A stretch of DNA of 49,955 nucleotides from an uncultured Eubacterium sp. Its GTDB lineage: Bacteria > Bacillota > Clostridia > Lachnospirales > Lachnospiraceae. The stretch spans positions 1 through 49,955 of the forward strand of contig CAJTVR010000027.1 of NCBI GenBank assembly GCA_910580075.1, in the 5' to 3' direction. The notes under the pieces were generated by a model. That model worked only from the letters and a program-made list of their open reading frames with translations. It did not search any database and had not been told where the DNA came from. Made by a program: the position numbers and the translations under genes. This document shows positions 1-7,394 of the stretch, in pieces. Numbering within the stretch: the stretch's first letter is position 1; each line of letters opens with the position of its first letter.

Positions 1-260
1 TTTTCCTTTTTCTGTTCCGCCTTCGAACAGTAAGAAATTCTAAATTTTCTGCGATCATTCTGTGGCAGCGGACGGACCGGTGCCTGATGCCCTGGCGTTA
101 TGACATGCTTTATGTTTTGGCACTGGCAGGCACCTTTTGGGGCTTCCAGGTTTTCTAAAGCGGCAGACAGTGAGCCCCAAATCCTGGATATGAGGCAGAA
201 AATTAAGAATTTCTAACTGTTCTCCGGAGTCACAGAAAAAGGAAAAAGTTTCTCCGCCCG
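1..260 (-). repeat. MITE-like palindromic repeat, copy A (cut by window start)
   Basis: This is the first of four related intergenic repeats. Its right edge carries the A/G-rich terminal motif near 232-250 (acagaaaaaggaaaaagttt), and the window begins inside the complementary left terminal motif. Nested stems are visible inside: the segment around 38-52 pairs with that around 201-217, a gccccaaa/tttggggc pair and a caggcacc/ggtgcctg pair. It is inverted relative to copies B, C and D. No coding function is evident. Confidence 0.75.
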
Positions 261-504
261 GCTGGTACCGGATGAATTTTATGTATATGTCTGGCACCGG
301 TTTCCAGGTACGCGTTATGATATGGCAGCCAGACGTTTATTTTGTTACAGGCGGACGGATGGATTTTATGTGCCTGTGTCTGGATGCCGGTTTCCAGTTG
401 CAGGCTGAAACCTGGTAGGATATACGTTTATTCTGTCTCAGACAGCTGGAAGCCGGACATTTGCTCTGTCTCAGACAGCGGAAACTGGACGTTTGCTCTG
501 CCGC

Positions 505-558
505 AGACAGCGTTCGAAAGCGGAACAGAAAAAGGAAAAAGTGTCTCTTCCCAGCGTC
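505..558 (+). repeat. Partial right end of the MITE-like repeat
   Basis: This stretch almost duplicates the right terminus of copies C and D (gcggaacagaaaaaggaaaa, then a tctcttcccagcgtcc-type edge) without a full left half. The preceding 260-504 is degenerate related sequence with two imperfect 32-bp repeats at about 437-500. An open frame starting at 493 would be translated from repeat DNA, which argues against that start for the downstream gene. Confidence 0.6.
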
Positions 559-600
559 CAGGTAACTCATATGATGTTAGAAAAGGAGGCTTCACAACCA

Positions 601-2040
601 TTGAAACAATATAAGAGAAAGGTATTTCAGATATTTTTAAAGAGCACGCTGGCTGTCGCATCGCTGCTGCTCAGCCTGGTACTGCTCCATACTGTGTACC
701 AGATACTGACAGATGTATCCGAAGATTCCGGCAAAAGCACGCTCTCTCAAAGCAGTATTGATTCGAAAATCGAAATTTATGGTACCATACAGACGGTTTC
801 TGACAGCAGCTCCAGCTCTGATACAGACGGCAGTCCGGATGGTACTGTTTCTGGTAAAAAAACTGGTGATTCAGAGGCTTTAGATGCATCGAAGCATTCT
901 GACAGTTCAGCTGTTTCGGATGCTGGAAAAAATACTGGCAGTTCAGGGGATTCAGATGCTGGAAAAAATACTGGCAGTTCAGAGGCTTCGGATGCTGGAA
1001 AAAATACTGGCAGCTCAGGGGATTCGGATTCGAAAAAATCCAAAAACACAGGAAAAAGCTTAGCCGGACAGGATGATACTACGGTTGTTTTTGCCGGAGA
1101 TGTTTATTTCAGCGATTATGTGCTTGCAAACTACAGCCAGTCCGGTATAAAGGGGATTTTATCAGAGCCGCTGCTAAACGAGCTGGCCGGGGCTGATATT
1201 ACTATGCTGAATAATGAATTTCCATACAGTACGCGCGGCAGCCAGGCACCGGACAAACAGTTTACTTTCCGGATTGACCCGTCTTATGTATCCATACTGA
1301 AAGAATCCGGTGCAGACCTGGTAACACTGGCAAACAATCACGTACTGGATTATGGTACGGATGCCCTGTCTGATACCTTTCAGACACTTGATGATGCCGG
1401 GATTGCCTATGCCGGAGCAGGCGATTCCCTGGAACGCGCCAGCAGACTGATGACGAAAAAAGCTAACGGACGTACTTTGGGATTCCTGGCTGCTTCCAGA
1501 GTATTTCCTGTCGTATCCTGGAACGTAGAAAATGCACAGCCTGGTGTGTTTTCTGCCTATGACCCTTCCCGGTTAATCGCTGCCGTATCAGAAGCCAGGT
1601 CACACTGCGACTTTTTATGTGTCTATGTACACTGGGGCATTGAACGCAGTACAAAGCCGGAACAGTACCAGATTTCTATGGCGCATGCCCTGATTGATGC
1701 CGGCGCAGATGCTGTCATAGGCGCACATCCGCATGTGCTGCAGGGCGTGGAATATTATAATGGAAAACCGGTATTTTACAGTCTTGGCAACTTTATCTTT
1801 TACCAGAACATTGAACAGACTGCCATTGCAAAACTGACCCTTTCTGCTGACAATACCGCTTCCTGGCAGCTGCTGCCTGCAAAAGCTTCAAACGCATGCA
1901 CTGCTTTAATCAGCGACGCAAATGCCTGTAAGGAATTTTATCAGTACATAGAAGGGCTTTCTGTGAATGCAAAGTTTACGGACAAGGGAAAAATTCTGCC
2001 TGCAAACCAGAGCGCCGAAAAAACACCGGATGCCGGATAA
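601..2040 (+). CDS. Membrane-anchored CapA-family (PGA_cap) protein
   Basis: The 479-residue product starts with a lysine-rich stretch and one membrane segment (about residues 10-32). A low-complexity Ser/Gly/Asp linker follows (about 40-150), then a CapA/PgsA-type metallophosphatase-like domain from about 158 to 440. Visible family motifs are FAGDVYF, NNEFP, LANNHVLDYG, VYVHWGIE, GAHPHVLQG and YSLGNFIF. Relatives act in poly-gamma-glutamate or capsule assembly or as surface phosphoesterases, but no capB/capC partner is nearby, so substrate and role are unknown. I chose TTG at 601 because AAAGGAGG at 582-589 precedes it. ATG at 571 and 493 are alternatives with weak binding sites, and the latter lies inside repeat DNA. 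Confidence 0.8.
   Translation: MKQYKRKVFQIFLKSTLAVASLLLSLVLLHTVYQILTDVSEDSGKSTLSQSSIDSKIEIYGTIQTVSDSSSSSDTDGSPDGTVSGKKTGDSEALDASKHSDSSAVSDAGKNTGSSGDSDAGKNTGSSEASDAGKNTGSSGDSDSKKSKNTGKSLAGQDDTTVVFAGDVYFSDYVLANYSQSGIKGILSEPLLNELAGADITMLNNEFPYSTRGSQAPDKQFTFRIDPSYVSILKESGADLVTLANNHVLDYGTDALSDTFQTLDDAGIAYAGAGDSLERASRLMTKKANGRTLGFLAASRVFPVVSWNVENAQPGVFSAYDPSRLIAAVSEARSHCDFLCVYVHWGIERSTKPEQYQISMAHALIDAGADAVIGAHPHVLQGVEYYNGKPVFYSLGNFIFYQNIEQTAIAKLTLSADNTASWQLLPAKASNACTALISDANACKEFYQYIEGLSVNAKFTDKGKILPANQSAEKTPDAG
919..1026 (+). repeat. 36-bp coding tandem repeat in the CapA linker
   Basis: Three contiguous 36-bp units begin at 919, 955 and 991 and encode DAGKNTGSS(G/E)(D/A)S. The DNA copies are nearly identical, implying recent slippage expansion. 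The encoded linker is flexible and probably spans the cell wall. Confidence 0.85.
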
Positions 2041-2091
2041 TGTCACAGATACTGACAGGATTTTTCTTATTTCATCCAGAAGTTTTTCCCG

Positions 2092-2120
2092 TTGCTTTGC
2101 AAATCCATTTCTGATATACT
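2092..2120 (+). promoter_or_regulatory. Sigma-A-type promoter of the LacI-family gene
   Basis: TTGCTT at 2092-2097, a 17-bp spacer and TATACT at 2115-2120 lie about 75 bp before the start codon of the LacI-type regulator. Confidence 0.55.
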
Positions 2121-2194
2121 CTATACTATGAGAAGGGACCACTTCGCATAATCAGGTATCATCAGAAACATCTGCAGCACAAAGAAGGTTACTT

Positions 2195-3253
2195 ATGGGA
2201 CAGAAAAAAAACATCACATTTAGTGACATAGCCAAATATACAAATTTTTCCAAAACAACTATATCCAGATATTTTAATAATCCAGATTCTCTGACACTGG
2301 AAAATCAGGAAATTATATCCAATGCACTGACTGCATTAAATTACAAAGAAAACAAAGTCGCCCGGATTCTTGCAAACGGAAGAAGTGAATTTGTGGGAAT
2401 TCTTATACCAAATCTGTTTTATGATTATTATTCCAAAGTACTGACGCAGATTTTAACTACTTATGAGGAATTCGGCTATAAGTTTCTCGTGTTTATCGGA
2501 AACGAAGACGAAGAATCCGAACGCCGCTATATCAATGAACTGCTGGCATACAAAATAGAAGGCCTGATTATTTTAAGCCATACCATTCCTTCTGAAGAAC
2601 TGGCAAAACTGCAGATTCCGATTGTGGCCATTGAACGGGAAGATGAACATATATGCAGTGTCAACACGGATAATTATATGGGAGGTGTCCAGGCTGCCAG
2701 CCTGCTGGCCAGCCATAACTGTGAGATTTTGATTCATGTAAATGCCCCGACAGACCGAAAACGTCCTGCTTACGGGCGTATACAGGGTTTCTTGGATTTC
2801 TGTAAAGAAAAAAATTTGAGCCACAGAGTTATTTATAAAGATTTCCGCGATAATTACAGCCAGCTGCAGCAGTCTATGGCTGAAGTACTGAAAGAATTAG
2901 AAGATACCTGCCATGGAATGAAAAAGGGACTGTTCCTTTCGAGTGATACAAATGCCAATATGCTGCTGAACCTGTTAATCCGGACATACGGTACTCTGCC
3001 AGAAGACTATCTGATTATCGGATTTGATAATTCTCCTGTTTCTGCAGAAGCGGTCATTCCAATCAGTACAGTCGGCCAGCAGATTGATACCATTGCCTAT
3101 GAAGCCGTCAGCCTTTTAGTACAGCAGATGACAGAACGCAAAAAAAGAAAGCCCGTGCCTTTACAGGAGCCTGTGCATAAAATTATTGCCCCGGTTCTGA
3201 TCCGCCGGGAAACAACCGAAAAGCATGATTCCTGCGTCCGGCCGGAACCATAG
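2195..3253 (+). CDS. LacI-family transcriptional regulator
   Basis: The 352-residue protein has the N-terminal LacI helix-turn-helix (TFSDIAKYTNFSKTTISRYF, about residues 9-28) and hinge helix, then a periplasmic-binding-protein-like sensor domain (VGILIPNLFYDYY from about 67; IIGFDNSP near 273). It should bind a palindromic operator and respond to a sugar-like ligand. No sugar-use operon is adjacent, so the target is not identifiable. AAGAAGG at 2182-2188 supports the ATG. It converges on the sodA-like gene with a shared hairpin between them. Confidence 0.9.
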   Translation: MGQKKNITFSDIAKYTNFSKTTISRYFNNPDSLTLENQEIISNALTALNYKENKVARILANGRSEFVGILIPNLFYDYYSKVLTQILTTYEEFGYKFLVFIGNEDEESERRYINELLAYKIEGLIILSHTIPSEELAKLQIPIVAIEREDEHICSVNTDNYMGGVQAASLLASHNCEILIHVNAPTDRKRPAYGRIQGFLDFCKEKNLSHRVIYKDFRDNYSQLQQSMAEVLKELEDTCHGMKKGLFLSSDTNANMLLNLLIRTYGTLPEDYLIIGFDNSPVSAEAVIPISTVGQQIDTIAYEAVSLLVQQMTERKKRKPVPLQEPVHKIIAPVLIRRETTEKHDSCVRPEP

Positions 3254-3296
3254 TATTCTGCCAGAACACGGCCGGGATTTAAAACTGCACAAAAAA

Positions 3297-3392
3297 GGGG
3301 CTGCCGCACCAGGCAGACATATACAAGATATCGTATATAAGAGCGATTCAAATCAACTATATCTTGTATATGTTTCTTAATGCGACAGCCCC
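3297..3392. terminator. Long inverted repeat between convergent genes (bidirectional terminator or tiny MITE)
   Basis: Outer arms ggggctgccgca (3297-3308) and tgcgacagcccc (3381-3392) pair with one mismatch. Inner arms acatatacaagatat (3317-3331) and atatcttgtatatgt (3359-3373) pair perfectly. An A-run flanks the left side. It would stop transcripts from both convergent genes. The outer arms also resemble IS-type termini, so a miniature element is possible. Confidence 0.65.
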
Positions 3393-3406
3393 GGTTCTTT
3401 CATTTT

Positions 3407-4072
3407 CTATGAAAAAATTTCAGGATTAGAATAGCACCACTGCGCCCAGTTCCAGTCTGCCACTTCAAACCAGTCCGGCAGATAAGCAGACCGGAGGTTT
3501 TTATGTTTTAAATAATACGCATGTTCCCATACATCTACACAGATGAGAGGAATCAGATTTTTTTCAACCGGCGTATCCTGATTGGCCGTCTTAATAACCT
3601 GTAGATTTCCTTCTTTGTCAGCAGCCAGCCAGGCGTATCCTGAGCCGAATACATCCAGTGCCTGTTTCGTAAATTCTTTTTTGAATTCTTCAAATCCGCC
3701 AAACTGCCAGTGAATGCTTTCCGCCAGCTGTCCCTCAGGGCGTTTGCGCGGTTTTGCGGACAGACCGTTGAAATAAAACCAGTGATTAAATACACCTCCT
3801 GCATTATTTCTTATATCTGTCCGTAAATACTCCGGAACGGTATCCAGATTTTTTAATATCTGAACCAGTACCGGAAATCCGCAGTTTCCCTTCTGGGTAA
3901 ATGTCATAGACTGCAGAGCGGCACATCTTTCGATCAGTGCGTTCAGCTGATTAATATACGCCTGCAAATGTTTGTCATGGTGCAGATACATTGTCTGAAT
4001 ATCAATATACGGCTCCATAGCTTTATAAGAATATGGTAACGGATCGTTTGCAAATCTGCAATATTCTTCCAT
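3407..4072 (-). CDS. Superoxide dismutase, Fe/Mn family
   Basis: This 221-residue protein is a cytoplasmic dismutase converting superoxide to oxygen and hydrogen peroxide. The metal ligands are visible: the first His of LHHDKHLQAY, His in FNHWFYFNGL, and Asp and His in DVWEHAYYL. FGSGYAWL is another family hallmark. ATG at 4072 is chosen over the longer frame to 4135 because TTAGGAG stands seven bases upstream. The middle section (about residues 55-85) diverges from model family members. It lies downstream of the dehydrogenase gene on the same strand, but two terminators stand between them, so it is probably transcribed separately. Confidence 0.88.
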   Translation of the reverse strand: MEEYCRFANDPLPYSYKAMEPYIDIQTMYLHHDKHLQAYINQLNALIERCAALQSMTFTQKGNCGFPVLVQILKNLDTVPEYLRTDIRNNAGGVFNHWFYFNGLSAKPRKRPEGQLAESIHWQFGGFEEFKKEFTKQALDVFGSGYAWLAADKEGNLQVIKTANQDTPVEKNLIPLICVDVWEHAYYLKHKNLRSAYLPDWFEVADWNWAQWCYSNPEIFS

Positions 4073-4191
4073 ACAGACTCCTAACTTACGTACAGCAGCG
4101 CTTTTCCTATTATCATATTCCAAAAGCTGAAACAAGTGCCTGTCATTTTCTGCAATCCGCTCTGGTTTTCCAGCAGCTCTGTATTTTTCGG

Positions 4192-4216
4192 AAAAAAGCC
4201 ATTCCTTTACGGCCTT
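4192..4216 (-). terminator. Duplicated copy of the terminator
   Basis: This is the same stem shifted by 69 bp, with one arm change (AAGGCC pairing with GGCTTT) and a T-run after it. It would be a second barrier ahead of the superoxide dismutase gene. Confidence 0.55.
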
Positions 4217-4260
4217 AACCCCATTCTGCTCCGGTTTTCCAGCAGCCCTGTATTTTTCGG

Positions 4261-4285
4261 AAAAAGGCCACTCCTTTACGGCCTT
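4261..4285 (-). terminator. Intrinsic terminator overlapping the dehydrogenase stop
   Basis: On the minus strand AAGGCC (4285-4280) pairs with GGCCTT (4269-4264) and a T-run follows. The stop codon is in the loop, so the 5' arm is coding. Confidence 0.7.
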
Positions 4286-5076
4286 AAGCCCATTCCGCCT
4301 TCCAGAGTAATTGTTTCGCCTGTCAGATATTTAAAATCTTCTGAAGCCAGCTGTACACAGACACGTCCGATTTCCTGTTCTGAATCTCCATAATGTCCTG
4401 CCGGAGGCATTTTAACGTTCTCCTTAAATGCATCCGGATATGCTTTCTGGAACTGCTCCAGCTGGGCAGTCCATGCCAGCGGACAGATAATATTAACATT
4501 CACACCGTCTTTCGCCCATTCTGTAGCTGCTACACGGGTCAGGCCACGGATTCCTTCCTTTGCCGCTGCATAGGCGCACTGTCCGTAATTTCCAAACAGT
4601 CCCGCACCGGAAGCAAAGTTAATGACAGTACCTCTTGTCTCTTTTAAATGCGGATAACATGCTTTCATATAATAAAATGCTGCATACAGTCCGGAATACA
4701 GCGCAAGATCAAACTGCTCTGTCGTATGGTCTGCAAGCGTAACCCCGGAAGCCGACGCCTGGGCATTATTAATCAGAACGTCAATTCTGCCAAACGTTTC
4801 CATTGTCTTTTGTATAACATTCGAAACAACAGTCTCGTTATCCGCTCCGGCGTTGACATCTGCCTGCATAATCAGGACTTTGATTCCATAAAGCCGTTCC
4901 AGTTCTTCTTTTGCATCTTCTAATTTCTTTACATTACGTCCGGTAATGACGAGATTTGCACCTTCTTTTGCATAGGCTGTTGCAATTCCATAGCCTATAG
5001 AGCCGCATCTGCCGTCACTTAAAACAGCCCGTCCTGCACCTGTAATAATAGCTGTTTTCCCTGTTAAAAAACCCAT
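4276..5076 (-). CDS. Short-chain dehydrogenase/reductase
   Basis: The 266-residue cytoplasmic oxidoreductase has a Rossmann fold. The cofactor loop starts TGAGRAVLSDGRCGSIGYGI, longer than the classical TGxxxGIG and reminiscent of FabI-like loops. It then shows NNAQAS, the catalytic Ser in NFASGAGL and YAAAK as Tyr-Lys pair. Arg after beta-2 (TGRN) suggests NADPH. The substrate cannot be told; 3-oxoacyl or hydroxysteroid reductase-like roles are equally possible. ATG at 5076 is preferred to 5133 because GGGAGG lies just upstream and the mapped promoter overlaps the longer frame. The 3' end is partly duplicated downstream. Confidence 0.85.
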   Translation of the reverse strand: MGFLTGKTAIITGAGRAVLSDGRCGSIGYGIATAYAKEGANLVITGRNVKKLEDAKEELERLYGIKVLIMQADVNAGADNETVVSNVIQKTMETFGRIDVLINNAQASASGVTLADHTTEQFDLALYSGLYAAFYYMKACYPHLKETRGTVINFASGAGLFGNYGQCAYAAAKEGIRGLTRVAATEWAKDGVNVNIICPLAWTAQLEQFQKAYPDAFKENVKMPPAGHYGDSEQEIGRVCVQLASEDFKYLTGETITLEGGMGLRP

Positions 5077-5108
5077 GATATAATACCTCCCGATTTTATG
5101 ATGTTTCC

Positions 5109-5137
5109 ATTGTAGTACATCTAATGTAAACATTCAA
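5109..5137 (-). promoter_or_regulatory. Promoter of the dehydrogenase gene
   Basis: Minus-strand TTGAAT (5137-5132), 17 bp, TACAAT (5114-5109). The leader would be about 25 nt, which fits the start at 5076. Confidence 0.6.
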
Positions 5138-5149
5138 GTAATACCTTTG

Positions 5150-5375
5150 TTTAATTCCGGTAAATACACCGGCCCATTCTGTCAGGTGATTCCTTCGCTT
5201 AAATCCGGTGAATGCATCCGGCCCATTCTGTCAGGTGATCCCTTCATTCTAGTCTGGTCTGGTAAATACATCTGACGCACTCTGCCAGGTGCTATCTTCG
5301 TTCCAGTCTGGTGAATACATCTGACCCCCATTCTGTCAGATGATTTTTCGTACAGGCTGGTTAATCATCTGATAT
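5150..5375. repeat. Degenerate tandem array of about 50-bp hairpin units
   Basis: About five imperfect units share a core (ggtgaatacatctg..cccattctgtcaggtgat). Each can form a short hairpin; the clearest is catctgac/gtcagatg near 5318-5344. It lies between the dehydrogenase promoter and the 3' end of the chemotaxis gene. No conserved repeat with unique spacers is present, so it is not CRISPR. Confidence 0.65.
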
Positions 5376-5421
5376 CTCCACCCAGTACCCTGACAGCCGC
5401 CAGTAAAATCCTGTATCCGCC

Positions 5422-7242
5422 TTACAGCTGAAACTTGCCAGCTTCCTCATTCTGTTTGTGGCTCAGCTCTACCAGTCCAAGCGTATCCTGCCTGCATTCG
5501 CTGATCGTCTGCGACAAAAGTGTCATGCTTGCGCTGGTCTGTTCGGTAGATGCTGCATTCTCTTCTACGACACTGGCAAGATTATTGACTGAATCTGTTA
5601 CAATCTGTTTCAGGGAATTCAAAATCTCTGTCTGTCCGCCGATTTCTTTTGTCACTTCTTCTACCAGCGAAACCTCTTTGCTCAGATATTCGAATGCTGT
5701 TCTGGTATCATCCAGGCACTCCTGCTGTTTTTGTACATTGCGTGTAACTTCATTCATTTTGCTGACAGAAATTTCTACATTTCCTATCAGTTCTTTCACA
5801 ATTCCTTCAATCTCCTGGGCATTGCCGGAGGATTCTTCAGAAAGATTTCTGATTTCTTCAGCTACTACCGCAAATCCGCGTCCGGCTTCTCCGGCTCTTG
5901 CTGCCTCTATGCTGGCATTTAAGGAAAGCAGGTTTGTCTGTGCTGCAAGGCCTTTGATAATTTCCACCGCTTTATTGATATTAGCTGCAGAATCATTGTT
6001 TTTATTCGTCTGCTCGGATACCATGTCAATCGCTTCAATCGTCGTCTTCGTAATATCGTCAAGTTCTCCGATTCTTTTCGAAGCTGTAGCTGTATGTTTC
6101 GTCATCGATGATACCGTTTCCTCCAGTTTCGATACGCCGTGCTGTTCTACCTCGATAACACCGCCCAGCTCTTTGATTTTATCGTTGACCGTTTCTGTCT
6201 CGTTGGCCTGGTCTGTAGCCCCCTGTGCCAAATCTTCAATCGCCTGGTTTGTATTCTGGATACTGTCTGAAATATTTTGAAATTTCACGCTGAACTTTTC
6301 ACTGCTCTCATTCAATGCTTCGCCTGTATGGATGACACTGCCCAGCATACCGGCCAGCGCCTGGCGGACATCTTCTAACGAACGAGCCATCTGTCCAATC
6401 TCATCACCCCGTTTAAGCAGCACGGGACTGACCGTAAAACTCAGGTCTCCGCCGGCTGCCTGCCGCAGATTGCCCTCTACCTTCTTAATGCCTCCGGTAA
6501 TCCGAAAACCTCCAAAGGCAGATGCTGCAAGCGCTACTACAAGCATTAAAGCTGCAGAAATCCCGTAAATCGTAACCATAGAAGAAAATTCTTCCTGAAT
6601 ATGTACTTTCATGCCGTCGATTTTTTCGTTCATCTCATCTACATAATTACCTGTAGCAACCGCCCATCCCCATGGCTCAAACATCTCCGAATACGCAATT
6701 TTAGGTGCAACTGTTACACCGTCTGATTTTGTAAAATAAAATTCGTTATATCCCCCGCCATTCTTTGCAGCCGTTACGACGTTCTGTGTTACTTTCACCC
6801 CGTTTTGGTCTGTCAGGTCATACCGGTTATCTCCTTCCTGGTCTGTCAGTATCGGATGCATAACCAGAACGTGATCTGCCCCGTCTATCCAGATATATCC
6901 TGAACCGTCATCTCTGTAACGTATATTCCGTATCACATCCGCAGCCAGCCTTTTCGCCTCTTCTTCCTGCAGATCACCGTTCTGGAAACGTTCATAGTAA
7001 CTTTGCGCTACTGCCAGTGCTCCTTCAACCTGGGATTTAATTTCCATCGAATAGCCATCTAACATAGCTTCTTCATATAATTCGACAGATTCCTTCATGG
7101 ACTGCTGTAAATAATAAACCCCCATAAGTGCCAGTCCAACTGTAGGAATGGCAATCAGGATAAAAATAATAGAAATCAGCATAGCTGTAAGGCTGTGAAC
7201 CCCTTTTATTTTCTGCGTTTGCGCAGATGTTTTTTCCTTCAT
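5422..7242 (-). CDS. Methyl-accepting chemotaxis protein, single-Cache type
   Basis: The 606-residue receptor has a membrane segment at about 20-43 and an extracellular single-Cache sensor at about 50-215 (YIWIDGADHVLVMHP, GNRYDLTDQNGV, WGWAVATGNY). A second membrane segment at about 223-245, a HAMP linker and a cytoplasmic coiled coil follow. The kinase-contact tip is near residue 451 (EAARAGEAGRGFAVVAEEIR). Single-Cache domains often sense small organic acids; the ligand here is unknown. No flagellar genes or cheA are in the window, so it could signal to a distant Che pathway. GGAGGC precedes the ATG. Confidence 0.93.
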   Translation of the reverse strand: MKEKTSAQTQKIKGVHSLTAMLISIIFILIAIPTVGLALMGVYYLQQSMKESVELYEEAMLDGYSMEIKSQVEGALAVAQSYYERFQNGDLQEEEAKRLAADVIRNIRYRDDGSGYIWIDGADHVLVMHPILTDQEGDNRYDLTDQNGVKVTQNVVTAAKNGGGYNEFYFTKSDGVTVAPKIAYSEMFEPWGWAVATGNYVDEMNEKIDGMKVHIQEEFSSMVTIYGISAALMLVVALAASAFGGFRITGGIKKVEGNLRQAAGGDLSFTVSPVLLKRGDEIGQMARSLEDVRQALAGMLGSVIHTGEALNESSEKFSVKFQNISDSIQNTNQAIEDLAQGATDQANETETVNDKIKELGGVIEVEQHGVSKLEETVSSMTKHTATASKRIGELDDITKTTIEAIDMVSEQTNKNNDSAANINKAVEIIKGLAAQTNLLSLNASIEAARAGEAGRGFAVVAEEIRNLSEESSGNAQEIEGIVKELIGNVEISVSKMNEVTRNVQKQQECLDDTRTAFEYLSKEVSLVEEVTKEIGGQTEILNSLKQIVTDSVNNLASVVEENAASTEQTSASMTLLSQTISECRQDTLGLVELSHKQNEEAGKFQL

Positions 7243-7283
7243 ACAAACCCCGCCTCCAAATTTTATTCTTTTTTAATAATTTT

Positions 7284-7311
7284 ATTATACACTTTTCTCA
7301 ATCATTGTCAA
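7284..7311 (-). promoter_or_regulatory. Strong sigma-A promoter of the first chemotaxis gene
   Basis: TTGACA (7311-7306), a 16-bp spacer and TATAAT (7289-7284) are a consensus match. The leader is about 35 nt. Confidence 0.75.
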
Positions 7312-7394
7312 TGCGCCAGGGTCAGACTTTGTTAAACATAAACTGTTTTACCAGAAAATACAGGCATATTTTTATCTATATTGCACATATTTTT

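Larger units (their letters stand above)
4160..4297 (-). repeat. 69-bp tandem duplication of the dehydrogenase 3' end
   Basis: Two copies (4160-4228 and 4229-4297) differ at only a few positions. The gene-proximal copy includes the last codons, stop and terminator of the dehydrogenase gene. The distal copy repeats the same stop-terminator block. Confidence 0.85.

Noticed and set aside
5150..5375. CRISPR array
   Set aside because: Units are degenerate along their whole length with no unique spacers and no cas genes.
5435..6280. Long plus-strand open frame opposite the first chemotaxis gene
   Set aside because: It is an antisense shadow of the coiled-coil signalling domain with no ribosome site and low-complexity content.
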